The notes under the pieces: model-generated
Database searches by the model: none
Seen by the model: only the letters and a program-made list of their open reading frames with translations
What the model was told of the DNA's origin: nothing
From: Alteribacillus persepolensis
GTDB lineage: Bacteria; Bacillota; Bacilli; Bacillales; Marinococcaceae
Length of the DNA stretch: 64,000 nt
Assembly: GCF_900099605.1 (NCBI RefSeq)
Contig: NZ_FNDK01000012.1
Coordinates: forward strand, 43,424 to 107,423
Direction of reading: 5' to 3'
Made by a program: the position numbers and the translations under genes
Shown: positions 53,895-63,235 of the stretch, in pieces
Layout of the letters: the number at the start of each line of letters is the position of its first letter
Position numbering within the stretch: position 1 is the stretch's first letter

Positions 53895-54450
53895 TGTTTT
53901 CTCCTCCTCTCCTGTGGTAGTGAACCATGAGAAGACCTGTTTTATCCGGGAGATCAATCGGCTTAACTGGCTGAAAACCGCATTTCAAAAACACATGGAT
54001 CATTTTTTTATTTTCGATATCCGGCTCTGCCAAAACTTTCTCTACTTTCTCATCTTGATATATAACGTTCAGCATCTGCTCTACCATCGGCTCTGCTAAA
54101 CCTCTCCCCAAATATGACTCCGGTCCAAACAATAAATGAATGCCTTTATCATGCGCAGCCGCATCGTAATAACGTCCGATAATGTCATCTTTAGCTTCAT
54201 ATGTTTCCCAATAACTCATAGGAACGTTTTCTATCACGCCTATCCACATACGTTGATGGGCATCATTTATTGATCTGTCTACATGAGATAAAAATGTATC
54301 CCACGGCAGGTTAAGCTGCCAGAAAGGAATCACATGTTCTTTATGCATCCAGGTATATAAACGTTCAACATCCTCTTCCATAGAAAACTCCCGAAATGTA
54401 ACAAAACGACCGTCCGGCAGCACGCTTCTATGCTCTAATGCTTGTCTCAT
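53884..54450 (-). CDS. GNAT acetyltransferase (IucB/RhbD-like)
   Basis: 188 aa. The pattern EEDVERLYTWMHKEHVIPFWQLNLPWD near residue 22-48, then RMWIGVIENVPMSYWETYEAKDDIIG and GIHLLFGPESYLGRGLAEPMVEQMLN with the acetyl-CoA loop GPESYLGRGL, and FLKCGFQPVKPIDLP near the end, match siderophore N-acetyltransferases acting on hydroxylamines. The ATG at 54450 overlaps the end of the IucA-like gene by 23 bases and has only a weak ribosome site, suggesting translational coupling; a TTG at 54459 is the alternative. Confidence 0.85.
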   Translation of the reverse strand: MRQALEHRSVLPDGRFVTFREFSMEEDVERLYTWMHKEHVIPFWQLNLPWDTFLSHVDRSINDAHQRMWIGVIENVPMSYWETYEAKDDIIGRYYDAAAHDKGIHLLFGPESYLGRGLAEPMVEQMLNVIYQDEKVEKVLAEPDIENKKMIHVFLKCGFQPVKPIDLPDKTGLLMVHYHRRGGENIDS

Positions 54451-56185
54451 TTGTTCCAACAGACTGCACCTCCCGCGACACCAATGGATTATGAACAGCT
54501 GTGTATACAGACTGAGAAGCTAACGAACCAACTAACTCATCCATGTTATGCACTCGAGTTAACAAGTTAGCTTTCGAAGGAAGTGTTTTTTGATGAAGTA
54601 ATGTCTGCACCAGCTCAGATTGCGATTGGTCTGCTAGTGGCAGCATATTCATCAATTCTTGACGAAGCTGGTATAAAAGTACCTCTTCTTGCACCAGGCC
54701 GCTGGCTCCAAAAGCATTGATTAATCCGAATAAATGATTAAAAAAGATATAGTAGCGCAACCGCTCATCAATCAGCTCATCCGTACAGACCGTATCGCTT
54801 TTATCTTTAATATCCGGCACCATTCTTTGCAAGTAGTCCAGTTTAGACTCCGCAAAATAATAGCCTTGATTATCCCGATAATAAAACATGCATGGATATC
54901 CTTCGCGCATTTTTAACACAGCGTTTTGCTGATGAGCTTCTAGTCCAATACCATGAATAAAATACAGCCAAAGCAGCGGCTTTATCGAAATGTCCAGATA
55001 CTGTTGAAACCAATCGACACTCACCTGCTCTGTTTTTCTGTTTTCTTTTGCAGCTATCCTTTCTATAATGCGCTGCAGATGATTCGATTCTTCAGGCAGT
55101 GCGTCCTGGCATAATCCTGCTATTAAAGTCGTTTCTTCAGAGTCAGATTGAAATGGATTTTCTCGTATAACAACCTCAAAACCGCTCTCTTTCTCACCCT
55201 TTAAGGCAAGATAGGCAGGATCTCGGATAACATAAAATTCAGGGAAAAATGTTTTTAACTGCGTGCCGATTTCACTGTCAAGAATATCGTTAACCACCCG
55301 CCCTCTCGTTAATTCCTTTTTTTTATTGACACGCAGCGAATTTGTCACTTTAACTGGTATCGAGAGTTTCCACATGTAGTCAGCTTTTTCGTTATATACT
55401 GTTCGAATAGATGAAGTAGCTGACACCTCCTCTCCCATCATTCCCAAATCGATGAAAAGCTCTTCCTTTATCAGCTTTCTGACTCCGTTATCTTCTAATA
55501 AGTGTTTTGCTTGCAGCGGATGTAGCGGAAAAAGATAAAATTCTTCCATATGACGAATCGCTTCCCGTTCTTGGTTAGAAAGCAGTGCCCACGCAGCACT
55601 GACTGCTTCGTCCCCCTCCACTTCAGCCAACGACTCATGCACTAAAAAATAATGCAGCGGAAACTTCCCTTTGGTTTCAGGAGAGTAAAGACACGTATTT
55701 TTTTCATCCATTCCTTGCCGGCTTTTAGGAGTCGGATGCAAGAGATGTCCGAATAAAAGAGATTGTTCTGAGTCAAGAAAATGTCGTTTAGGACAATACA
55801 AACTGCTGCGCTCCCCTTGTCTTTCATCTAAAAATAATTCCATATTTTCAACGCTCAACAACACACGCTTCATCAATTCTTGTACAGCGGCATGTTCTGC
55901 ATTTTGAGAATCCAGTGAAAGTTCCTTTGCCAGTAAACTTGCTAATATGACAACATCAGCTTTGTGCCACTTCGCATCTTGATTCAACCGATACAAAATA
56001 GGAAAAGAATAAAGATGACGTTCGGTTATAGAGTAATATTTTAACGGTGCTTTTATCTCTGCCCCTTGTCTTGGAAGCGGGATGTGCAGGGTCCCGGACT
56101 TTACGAGACCGCTGCTCGTTTCTCTGACATAACAATTCAAAAAACATTCCATCGCTTTTTGCTGCGCAGTTTCTCTGTTATTCAT
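54428..56185 (-). CDS. NRPS-independent siderophore synthetase, IucA/RhbC-like
   Basis: 585 aa. NIS motifs: LFPLHPLQAKHLLEDNG near residue 213, ATSSIRTVYNEKAD near 255, KLSIPVKVTNSLRVNKKKEL near 273, and HGIGLEAHQQNAVLKMREG near 420 (His-Gln-Gln in place of the HGQN of the partner). It likely makes the first amide to citrate. ATG 56185 with AAAGGAG; the start lies inside the end of the decarboxylase gene (eight-base overlap). Second gene of the operon. Confidence 0.9.
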   Translation of the reverse strand: MNNRETAQQKAMECFLNCYVRETSSGLVKSGTLHIPLPRQGAEIKAPLKYYSITERHLYSFPILYRLNQDAKWHKADVVILASLLAKELSLDSQNAEHAAVQELMKRVLLSVENMELFLDERQGERSSLYCPKRHFLDSEQSLLFGHLLHPTPKSRQGMDEKNTCLYSPETKGKFPLHYFLVHESLAEVEGDEAVSAAWALLSNQEREAIRHMEEFYLFPLHPLQAKHLLEDNGVRKLIKEELFIDLGMMGEEVSATSSIRTVYNEKADYMWKLSIPVKVTNSLRVNKKKELTRGRVVNDILDSEIGTQLKTFFPEFYVIRDPAYLALKGEKESGFEVVIRENPFQSDSEETTLIAGLCQDALPEESNHLQRIIERIAAKENRKTEQVSVDWFQQYLDISIKPLLWLYFIHGIGLEAHQQNAVLKMREGYPCMFYYRDNQGYYFAESKLDYLQRMVPDIKDKSDTVCTDELIDERLRYYIFFNHLFGLINAFGASGLVQEEVLLYQLRQELMNMLPLADQSQSELVQTLLHQKTLPSKANLLTRVHNMDELVGSLASQSVYTAVHNPLVSREVQSVGTNETSIRA

Positions 56186-57704
56186 CTTTCAAACTCCTTT
56201 CTTCTAAAAATTTTCCTTTTTCAATAACGGAGGCTATCACTTTCTTTCTTGCGGCTATCTCGGCATCAGGATGTAAAATCGTTATTTTTAAATATTGCCT
56301 GTTTTGTACTTTTGTCTTTGACAAAGCCGCTTCTCCATTGAAAAACAACTCTTCCTTGATACGGCGGTTAATCTCATCTGTTTTCTCTGTTGATATATTA
56401 CTGGTTGGTACATATCGAAACACAATCGTGCTAATCGAAGGAGGGACAGCTGCTTCTAAGTTGTTATACTTGCTGATTTCTTCATATAAACGATTTGTTA
56501 TGTCTACCAGCTCATCAATCCATTGCCCGAGTGTATTTATCCCAACGTGTTTAAACGTCATTAACAATTTCAACGCATCAAACCTTCTTGATGTCTGCAC
56601 AGATTTTCCTACTAAATGCAGATTCCCCGCTGTTTCATCTTCTTTTGGGTTTAAATAAACGGCTTGTTGATTATTTACCGCTAAATGTTCTGCTTGTTTG
56701 ACGAGGAAAACACCGCAGCTTACCGATTGAAAAAGCATTTTATGAAAATCTACCGCAACGGAATCTGCCCGTTCGATTCCTTTCAGCCGATGAGCATGCT
56801 TTTGACTGAAGAACAATCCTCCGCCATAAGCTGCATCAACGTGATACCACATGTTTTCCGCTGCTGCGATGTCAGCGATCTCATGTAATGAATCAATGCT
56901 TCCAAAATCCGTATTGCCAGCCGTTGCAACAACAACGATAGGAAGCAGCCCGTCCTTTTTCAGAAGCTCTATGCTTTTTTTCAAGGAGGGAATATCTATT
57001 TCTTTTTTTTGATTCGTTGGCACGGTAACGACCGCTTTCTCTCCTAATCCTAGCTGTGCAGCTGATTTTTTCACCGTAAAGTGAGCCTCTTCTGAACAAA
57101 GAAGACGAAACCGGCTTGCCTCTTTCGGCAGTCCCGATAGTTGAACAGAGTGCGAAAGGTAGTTTTTGCACCATATATCCCGTGCTAATTGAAGCCCCAT
57201 GTAATTGGACTGCGTTCCTCCACTAGTAAACACACCGTCACCTGTTTCCGGCATTCCAGCAGTATCGAGCAAGTATTTTATGAGACGTTCCTCTATGTAA
57301 GTAGCAGCCGGACTTTGATCCCATGAATCCATCGACTGATTTAAAGCACTGATGATTAAGTCTGCTGCCACCGACGGCAGCACTGCCGGACACTGCAGGT
57401 GTGCCATGCATTTCGGGTGATACACATTGACAGCAGGGTCGACAGCATATTTTTTAATATCTTGTAAAACTTGCTCCCATACTTGGCCATTTACTGAACT
57501 CAATTCCAAATGCTTAAGACGGCTGTGCATTTGTTCTGGTGTCAGACCAATATAAGGCTGGCTTAATTCTTCCAATGTATCGGTTAACATTTGAACAGTC
57601 ATGTCTACCTTTTTTTGAAAAGTTTCGTTTGTCGAAGTATTCATCCCTATAAAAAAATGCTCCAATGACTTTTCTGGTGCGATACTGCTTTCTGCCAAAA
57701 CCAT
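56178..57704 (-). CDS. PLP-dependent decarboxylase (L-2,4-diaminobutyrate decarboxylase-like, RhbB)
   Basis: 508 aa group II decarboxylase giving 1,3-diaminopropane, the backbone of schizokinen-type siderophores. Motifs: GVFTSGGTQSNYMGLQLARD near residue 158-177, ATAGNTDFGSIDSL near 260, VDAAYGGGLFFSQ near 290 and the PLP Lys in AVDFHKMLFQSVSCGVFLV near 318. ATG 57704 with GGAGG nine bases upstream. First gene of the operon with Fur boxes upstream. The diaminobutyrate aminotransferase (rhbA/dat) that normally feeds it is not in the window. Confidence 0.88.
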   Translation of the reverse strand: MVLAESSIAPEKSLEHFFIGMNTSTNETFQKKVDMTVQMLTDTLEELSQPYIGLTPEQMHSRLKHLELSSVNGQVWEQVLQDIKKYAVDPAVNVYHPKCMAHLQCPAVLPSVAADLIISALNQSMDSWDQSPAATYIEERLIKYLLDTAGMPETGDGVFTSGGTQSNYMGLQLARDIWCKNYLSHSVQLSGLPKEASRFRLLCSEEAHFTVKKSAAQLGLGEKAVVTVPTNQKKEIDIPSLKKSIELLKKDGLLPIVVVATAGNTDFGSIDSLHEIADIAAAENMWYHVDAAYGGGLFFSQKHAHRLKGIERADSVAVDFHKMLFQSVSCGVFLVKQAEHLAVNNQQAVYLNPKEDETAGNLHLVGKSVQTSRRFDALKLLMTFKHVGINTLGQWIDELVDITNRLYEEISKYNNLEAAVPPSISTIVFRYVPTSNISTEKTDEINRRIKEELFFNGEAALSKTKVQNRQYLKITILHPDAEIAARKKVIASVIEKGKFLEERSLKDE

Positions 57705-57733
57705 AAGAAAGACCCTCCACTCCTTTTTGATAT

Positions 57734-57748
57734 TGATAATTATTCTCA
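57734..57748. promoter_or_regulatory. Fur box upstream of the siderophore operon
   Basis: TGATAATTATTCTCA matches the 7-1-7 Fur consensus TGATAATNATTATCA at 13 of 14 defined bases. It is 30 nt before the decarboxylase start, just downstream of possible promoter elements on the minus strand. Confidence 0.75.
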
Positions 57749-57799
57749 ATAATGTTATAAAAAAATAACACCTAGTAAAGTTTTAAGTGTCGAAATAAT

Positions 57800-57814
57800 T
57801 GATAATGAATTTCA
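57800..57814. promoter_or_regulatory. Second, weaker Fur box
   Basis: TGATAATGAATTTCA matches the 7-1-7 consensus at 12 of 14 positions. About 65 bp from the first one, it may extend the repressed region or serve the divergent gene. Confidence 0.5.
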
Positions 57815-58204
57815 ATTTCAATTATGACTATACGGCATATATTTACACACAGTCAATCACTTTTATAGAAATTAGGAATAATTTATTAATTATTCTCACT
57901 TTTTATGTCTGGCTTATACTTTCTCCTCTCTATTAAAAGCGGAATAATGTATGTACTATAATACAAATAACCCTGTGTACTTTTTGGTATATTGTACTAG
58001 TTCTTTTTCATCAAAAATCGCAGAAATAAATATGTAAAACAGCTAAAAAGAAAAGTCTGCTTTATTACGGGGAATCCTTTCTTTATATGAAGGCGGTTAA
58101 AACATGTTACAATGCTGTCAAGTTTCCTCTCTCAAGATTTTCCCACAAAAGCTTCTGTCGCTATTTACTGGATGGAAGCAAATCGAAGAAATGGAGGACG
58201 TATG
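57815..58204. other. Intergenic stretch between the siderophore operon and the dioxygenase gene
   Basis: About 390 AT-rich bases beyond the Fur boxes. AATTATTCTCA near 57892 is a third partial half-site. No gene is apparent. Confidence 0.35.
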
Positions 58205-59182
58205 ATGGAGTTAAAAGGTGTTCACCATTTATCAGCAATCACAGCTGACGCAAAAAAGAATTTGCATTTTTACACGAACGTAATGGGACTTCGCCTCGTC
58301 AAAAAGACGGTTAATCAAGATGACACATCCGTATACCATTTATTTTATGGAGACGAACGCGGCAATCCTGGAACGGAGCTGACTTTTTTTGAAATACCAA
58401 TGGCTGCCGCAAATAAACCAGGAACCAGCAGTATATCGGCAACTTCTTTACGTGTCCCAAACAATGAAGCACTACAATATTGGAAAAACAGATTAGACAA
58501 ACACGGTATTAAACACGAGGAGATGGCGGAAAGAGGTGGAAGAAACTCGATTGCGTTTCAAGACTTCGAGGGGCAGCGGCTTGTTCTCGTATCCGATGAG
58601 ACAGACCGAGGTGTGCCAGGCGGTACTCCGTGGGAAAAAGCCCCCGTTCCCCAAGCATATGGTATAACTGGCCTTGGACCTGTCAAGTTAACTGTACAAA
58701 ACGCGAATCCTACGGCAAATGTATTAACAAACGTCATGGGTTTTCGCAAAAAAGGATCTTACTCTCCAGAGCACCAAGGACAGCCAGAGATTATTGTTTA
58801 TGAAACCGGTGAAGGTGGAAGCGGAGCTGAAATTCATATAGAAGAACGCCCTGATCTTCCGCTAGAACGCCAAGGCAGAGGCGGCGTACACCACGTTGCT
58901 TTTCGGGTGGAAGATGCAGAAGAATTAGAAAAGTGGATACAGCACATTGATAAGGCCGGTTTGCCAAACTCTGGTTTTGTAGAAAGATACTATTTTCGTT
59001 CGTTGTACTTTCGTGAACCTAATGGCATTCTGTTTGAAATTGCTACTGACGGTCCTGGCTTTGACGGTGACGAAGACCTTGAGCATTTAGGCGAGTCTCT
59101 GGCTCTGCCCCCTTATCTTGAACCACAACGTGAGCACATTGAAGCAGCTTTAAAACCGCTGGATTACTACCCAAACAAATAG
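58205..59182 (+). CDS. Ring-cleaving dioxygenase, VOC family (MhqO/YkcA-like)
   Basis: 325 aa, two glyoxalase/VOC modules. First: MELKGVHHLSAITAD with the metal His-His pair, FYTNVMGLRLVKKTVNQDD. Second: the GRGGVHHVAFRVED stretch near residue 220 with its His, and a late Glu in PNGILFEIATDGPGF near 275. The family in bacilli includes thiol-stress and hydroquinone-induced enzymes (MhqA/E/O). Start: GGAGG seven bases before ATG 58205 (58202 is an alternative); the frame open to 58112 is not likely translated. Confidence 0.87.
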   Translation: MELKGVHHLSAITADAKKNLHFYTNVMGLRLVKKTVNQDDTSVYHLFYGDERGNPGTELTFFEIPMAAANKPGTSSISATSLRVPNNEALQYWKNRLDKHGIKHEEMAERGGRNSIAFQDFEGQRLVLVSDETDRGVPGGTPWEKAPVPQAYGITGLGPVKLTVQNANPTANVLTNVMGFRKKGSYSPEHQGQPEIIVYETGEGGSGAEIHIEERPDLPLERQGRGGVHHVAFRVEDAEELEKWIQHIDKAGLPNSGFVERYYFRSLYFREPNGILFEIATDGPGFDGDEDLEHLGESLALPPYLEPQREHIEAALKPLDYYPNK

Positions 59183-59272
59183 AACAAAAATAACAAGTGT
59201 TAACAAACATACGCAGGCCATGCACCAAAGAGGCTTTTCTCTAAACAAGAGACATTGGCTTGTTCAAATTTT

Positions 59273-59306
59273 AGCAGCTGCCCTGTTTTCCAACGGGACA
59301 GCTGCT
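59273..59306. terminator. Hairpin between the dioxygenase and thioesterase genes
   Basis: AGCAGCTG(C)CCTGTT and AACGGGACAGCTGCT pair with a 4-nt loop. Both convergent genes end nearby. The T-run is poor. Confidence 0.6.
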
Positions 59307-59316
59307 TCACTGTGCG

Positions 59317-59715
59317 TTATGCTTCTTTTTCCCGTACAGCAATTGTACACCTTGATATGCATATAAGCTTGTCAGTTTCATCCACTATTTTGATTTCCCA
59401 CACTTGCGTGGTGCGGCCTCTATGCACAGGCGTACCTAGCGCTTTCACCATTCCCTCTTTTTTTCCTCGAAGGTGATTTGCATTAATTTCAAGCCCAACG
59501 ACGTAGTGTGTTTCTTTGTTAATAAGATTCCATGCACCTAAGCTTGCAACGGATTCAGCAAGTACTGCCGAGGCCCCGCCGTGCAATATGCCCATTGGCT
59601 GGCGTGTATTATTATCTACCGGCATCGTTGCTACTGCCCGGTTTTCACTTAACTCGACAACGTCAATTCCAAGTGTCTCTAGCATTGTATTCTTTACGTA
59701 TTCATCAGGAATCAT
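59317..59715 (-). CDS. PaaI-family hotdog thioesterase
   Basis: 132 aa. The motif RQPMGILHGGASAVLAESVASLG near residue 38-60 with HGG-Glu is the active region of the PaaI/DHNA-CoA thioesterase group. Hydrolyses an acyl- or aryl-CoA; the MenI-type DHNA-CoA role is one candidate. ATG 59715 with AAGGAG. It is close to the CoA-ligase cluster on the right, so a housekeeping role in aromatic CoA turnover is also conceivable. Confidence 0.87.
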   Translation of the reverse strand: MIPDEYVKNTMLETLGIDVVELSENRAVATMPVDNNTRQPMGILHGGASAVLAESVASLGAWNLINKETHYVVGLEINANHLRGKKEGMVKALGTPVHRGRTTQVWEIKIVDETDKLICISRCTIAVREKEA

Positions 59716-59884
59716 TGGTTCTTCTCCTTTTCTAACTGTTATGAAAAAAGTATATCATAAACAGCAGCAAACCAATGAATCACGCCCTCCTTAGAAAAGC
59801 TCAGCGAAAAATTTCTTTTGTGTGCTGGAGAATATGGCGATACTATAGAAAGAGAATATTATCCAAGGGAGGAAGGTTACACCT

Positions 59885-60529
59885 TTGTTTACATTTCAAA
59901 ACGTAACATATAAAAATATTTTAAAAATACCTGACTTGACAATAAAAGAATCTTCTATTACATGTCTTGTCGGTGAAAGCGGCACAGGAAAATCCACACT
60001 TTTAAAATTCATGAATCATATGTTGTCTCCGTCGAGTGGAACAGTGACGTATAAAGACACTCCTATCACTGACATTGACCCGATTGAATTGAGAAGAGAC
60101 GTATCCATGCTTTCTCAAACACCTGTCCTGTTTGGGGAAACAGTGAAAGACAACGTGGAGGCTGGTCTCCTTTTTGCAAACAAACCTTTCGTTGATGAGA
60201 CAACACTGCAAGAAGCCATTCATTACTTTTACTTAAAGAAGCCATTAGATGAAAAAGCTGACACATTGTCAGGCGGAGAACAACAGCGGCTCGCTTTAGC
60301 TAGAATGAAGGTTCTTGATTCACCTGTTTTTTTACTTGATGAACCAACGTCAGCGCTCGATGAAGATTTGGAACATGATGTAATGGAACGTTTCATTGAA
60401 TACGCAAGAAACCAAGACAAAACCGTTATTTTTGTGACGCATGCCAAAACGATTGCAAAAGCTTTTGCAGATGAAATTATCGATATTACACCATTCTCTT
60501 TGAAAGGGAGTGCCGCTGATGAACGATAA
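59885..60529 (+). CDS. fetA: FetA-like ABC transporter ATP-binding protein
   Basis: 214 aa. Walker A GESGTGKST near residue 32, Q-loop MLSQTPVLFGETVKDNV near 75, signature LSGGEQQRLALARM near 132, Walker B FLLDEPTSALDED near 152, and switch His in FVTHAK. Pairs with the permease that overlaps it. The FetAB/YbbLM system is reported to export iron and aid peroxide stress in E. coli. Start TTG 59885 behind GGAGG. It sits beyond the siderophore cluster but in a separate unit. Confidence 0.82.
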   Translation: MFTFQNVTYKNILKIPDLTIKESSITCLVGESGTGKSTLLKFMNHMLSPSSGTVTYKDTPITDIDPIELRRDVSMLSQTPVLFGETVKDNVEAGLLFANKPFVDETTLQEAIHYFYLKKPLDEKADTLSGGEQQRLALARMKVLDSPVFLLDEPTSALDEDLEHDVMERFIEYARNQDKTVIFVTHAKTIAKAFADEIIDITPFSLKGSAADER

Positions 60530-61298
60530 CATTATTGATCTGACACTTTGGCAGCTGTTATCTGCTTATATTTTTATTATCATCTTGCTTATCATTGTCA
60601 AATTAAGAAAAATCCCTAGAGACAAAGAAATATTGATAGCAACACTTCGCATGACATTTCAGCTGTTAATTGTGGGTTACATATTGATGTATTTATTCGA
60701 CAATCCTCATCCTCTGCTGACAACAGCCGTCGTTGTTATTATGGTGACATTTGCGATATGGAATATTTTCAAACGTGTCCACGGTAAATTGAATCGAAAG
60801 ATGAAACAGGTCATTGCTGTTTCTATGGCTGCCGGCACCCTGTCGAGTCTCATTTATTTCAACTTTGTCGTTATTCAATTTTCTCCTTGGTATGAGCCGC
60901 GCTATTTCATCCCTATTGCCGGCATGATTATCGGAAATTCTATGACAGGTATAACACTTGGTGTGCAAACATTAGTTGAAGGAATGAACGACCAAAAAAG
61001 CCGCGTGGAAGGAGCATTAATGCTGGGGGCTACACCAAAAGAAGCAACTCGTAAAATGGTCAATCAGGCGTTTGATTCTGCTATTTTACCAACAATTAAC
61101 TCCATGGTTGGAACCGGTATTGTCTTCCTGCCAGGGATGATGACTGGACAAATATTAGCTGGTGTCAATCCTGTTACTGCTATTGAATATCAAATTGCTA
61201 TTCTTTTAGGTATTACAGGAGCTGTTGCGCTTACCGTCATTATATTTGTTCAAAACGGATACAAAGTATTTTTCAATAACAATAAACAAATTCTCTAA
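60519..61298 (+). CDS. fetB: FetB-like (UPF0014) permease
   Basis: 259 aa, seven membrane segments. LRMTFQLLIVGYILMYLFDNP near residue 46-66, YFIPIAGMIIGNSMTGITLGVQTL near 130-155, VEGALMLGATPKEATRKMVNQAFDSAILPTINSM near 166-200 and GIVFLPGMMTGQILAG are hallmark stretches. ATG 60519 overlaps the end of the ATPase gene by 11 bases with AAAGGGAG upstream. Confidence 0.85.
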   Translation: MNDNIIDLTLWQLLSAYIFIIILLIIVKLRKIPRDKEILIATLRMTFQLLIVGYILMYLFDNPHPLLTTAVVVIMVTFAIWNIFKRVHGKLNRKMKQVIAVSMAAGTLSSLIYFNFVVIQFSPWYEPRYFIPIAGMIIGNSMTGITLGVQTLVEGMNDQKSRVEGALMLGATPKEATRKMVNQAFDSAILPTINSMVGTGIVFLPGMMTGQILAGVNPVTAIEYQIAILLGITGAVALTVIIFVQNGYKVFFNNNKQIL

Positions 61299-61307
61299 AT
61301 ATCACTC

Positions 61308-61497
61308 ATAAAGAAAAATTGGCTAGTATTCTAAAAGAAGGGAGCACAGCTAAAAAGTGGCATGTCCTGTGACAGTGCCACGCTGACTCCCATCCTAAGG
61401 GCTCATGAACAGCTTAATTGCACACACGAATTTCATCAACAAGTTGACACCTTCGCGATCATGCCAACATGTTATGCTTTCCTGTCAATCTATATAC
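61308..61497 (+). repeat. Structured dispersed repeat, copy D (diverged)
   Basis: GGGAG-CAC-AGC (61340-61350) pairs with GCT-GA-CTCCC (61382-61391), and inside, GTGGCA with TGCCAC. The right tail ATGCCAACATGTTATGCTTTC followed by CTGTCAATCTATA resembles the 3' ends of the others. It ends at the terminator of the benzoate-CoA ligase operon. The sequence is diverged, but the order arm, hairpin, arm, CCAAC tail, terminator is kept. Confidence 0.5.
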
Positions 61498-61532
61498 AAA
61501 AACAGCTTGGAACGAAACACCAAGCTGTTTTT
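61498..61532 (-). terminator. Terminator after the CoA-ligase gene
   Basis: AAAAACAGCTTGG-AACGAAACA-CCAAGCTGTTTTT, perfect 13-bp stem; A- and T-runs on both strands. Lies about 20 nt past the minus-strand stop. Confidence 0.88.
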
Positions 61533-61551
61533 GTATACTATGTCCTTTGTA

Positions 61552-63135
61552 TTAATTATCTACCTTTAATTTATACCGCTGAATTTTTCCAGTTGCCGTT
61601 TTAGGAAGTTCATCAACAAATTCAACTTCCCTTGGATACTTATATGGTGCTAAATTTTGTTTGACATACAACTTTAACGTCTCTTTTAATTCATCGCTTG
61701 CTTCGTCCTTATTTTTCAATACGACGTATGCTTTCGGATAAACAAGGTTATTTTCATATTTCGCTCCAACAACAGCTGTTTCCAATACATCTTCACGCGT
61801 TAAAAGAGTGGATTCTATTTCAATTGGAGAAACCCAGATGCCGCCGACTTTTAACATATCATCAGAACGGCCGGAATACCAAAAGTATCCTTCCTCGTCC
61901 TGATAGTACTTATCACCGGTAAACATCCACTCTCCTTGAAATTTATTGTAATTCTCCATAAGGTTTAACCAGTATCCGGATGTTATGCTTTCCCCTTTTA
62001 TTAATAAATCACCGATTTCATTAGGCGGGAGTTTCCTTCCAGTTTCATCTACAATTTTAGCATCATATCCCGAAACAATCGTGCCTGTGCTTCCCGGCTT
62101 TACATTATCCTCTCTATTGGATAAATAGATGTGAAGAGCTTCCGTTGAACCAATACCATCAAGTATGTTTAGATTAAATAACTCTTTCCACTTCTTCACG
62201 TACTCCGCAGGCAGCGGTTCACCTGCCGACACACATACACGGATCGATGACAAATCAGGCAGCCGGTCATGTTCAGAAACGTAGTTAATCATGGCACCAT
62301 ACAGTGTAGGCACACCAAAAAATATGGTAGGCTTTTTGGTCTCAATCGTTTCAAATACTCGTTCTGGTGTTGGCCTTTCCTGCAAGAAAATCGTTGTTGC
62401 ACCAGCACCGAATGGAAAATAAAGACCATTCCCCAATCCATAAGCAAAGAATAATTTAGACGCTGAAAACGTGCGGTCTTCGTTTTTAATATTCAAAATA
62501 TTGCTTGCATAATTTTCATACGCTGCTTCCATACTTCGCTGCCGGTGAATAACACCCTTTGGATTTCCTGTACTTCCGGAGCTGTACAGCCAGAAAGCAA
62601 CGTCTTCTGCTGTTGTATACACTGGCTTTAAATCAGTAGAGGCAGCATTGCCGACAAACTCATGAAAATTAATAACATCTGTTCTCGTCGAATTCCCCGA
62701 TTGTATAACAATCACATGCTTGAGAAAGAGAAAACGATCTCGATATGGTTCGATTCTTTCCCAAATGTCTTCATGCACAACAAATACCTTTGCTCGGCTG
62801 TTGTTTAAAAAGTATTCATAATCATGGGGCTGCATCATGGTGTTTACAGGTATTGGCACCGCGCCAATTTTTATCGACCCAAAAAAAGCAGTAACAAATT
62901 CCGGCGAGTCATGAGCAGCTATTAAAACTCGATTTTCTGATTCCACATTAATATTAAACAAAGCATTCCCAAATTGATTAACCTTTTCAAAAACTTCCTG
63001 ATATGTTAGCGTTTGGTCATCGCAGACAACCGCCGTTTTATGTTTATTACTGCTATTGGCATTTTCATCAATAAACCGGAGTGCCGCGTTATATTGCTTC
63101 TTCAGCCCCCGGATATCCTCCAACTGTTCAATCAT
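61552..63135 (-). CDS. Benzoate-CoA-ligase-like acyl-CoA synthetase
   Basis: 527 aa adenylate-forming enzyme. P-loop-like YSSGSTGNPKGVIHRQRS near residue 175, FAYGLGNGLYFPFGAGATT near 220, LDGIGSTEALHIYLS near 325, DKYYQDEEGYFWYSGRSDDMLKVGGIWVSPIEIES near 405-440 and the Lys in KTATGKIQRYKL near 513. The FAYGLGNGLYFPF stretch and the SGRSDDMLKVGG pattern match benzoate/4-hydroxybenzoate CoA ligases. ATG 63135 has GAGGGGG. It follows the hydratase gene on the same strand after a hairpin. Confidence 0.87.
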   Translation of the reverse strand: MIEQLEDIRGLKKQYNAALRFIDENANSSNKHKTAVVCDDQTLTYQEVFEKVNQFGNALFNINVESENRVLIAAHDSPEFVTAFFGSIKIGAVPIPVNTMMQPHDYEYFLNNSRAKVFVVHEDIWERIEPYRDRFLFLKHVIVIQSGNSTRTDVINFHEFVGNAASTDLKPVYTTAEDVAFWLYSSGSTGNPKGVIHRQRSMEAAYENYASNILNIKNEDRTFSASKLFFAYGLGNGLYFPFGAGATTIFLQERPTPERVFETIETKKPTIFFGVPTLYGAMINYVSEHDRLPDLSSIRVCVSAGEPLPAEYVKKWKELFNLNILDGIGSTEALHIYLSNREDNVKPGSTGTIVSGYDAKIVDETGRKLPPNEIGDLLIKGESITSGYWLNLMENYNKFQGEWMFTGDKYYQDEEGYFWYSGRSDDMLKVGGIWVSPIEIESTLLTREDVLETAVVGAKYENNLVYPKAYVVLKNKDEASDELKETLKLYVKQNLAPYKYPREVEFVDELPKTATGKIQRYKLKVDN

Positions 63136-63177
63136 GATAAACCCCCTCATGAAAACGGATACAATATATTTTGTTAA

Positions 63178-63212
63178 GCAGAGGCTAAAGTCATATTCGC
63201 TTTAGCCTCTGC
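63178..63212 (-). terminator. Hairpin between the enoyl-CoA hydratase and CoA-ligase genes
   Basis: GCAGAGGCTAAAG and CTTTAGCCTCTGC form a perfect 13-bp stem with a 9-nt loop. No strong T-run follows on the minus strand, so it may be a processing or attenuating structure between the two genes. Confidence 0.55.
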
Positions 63213-63235
63213 CAAAACCCTTGAAAGCAGACGCC

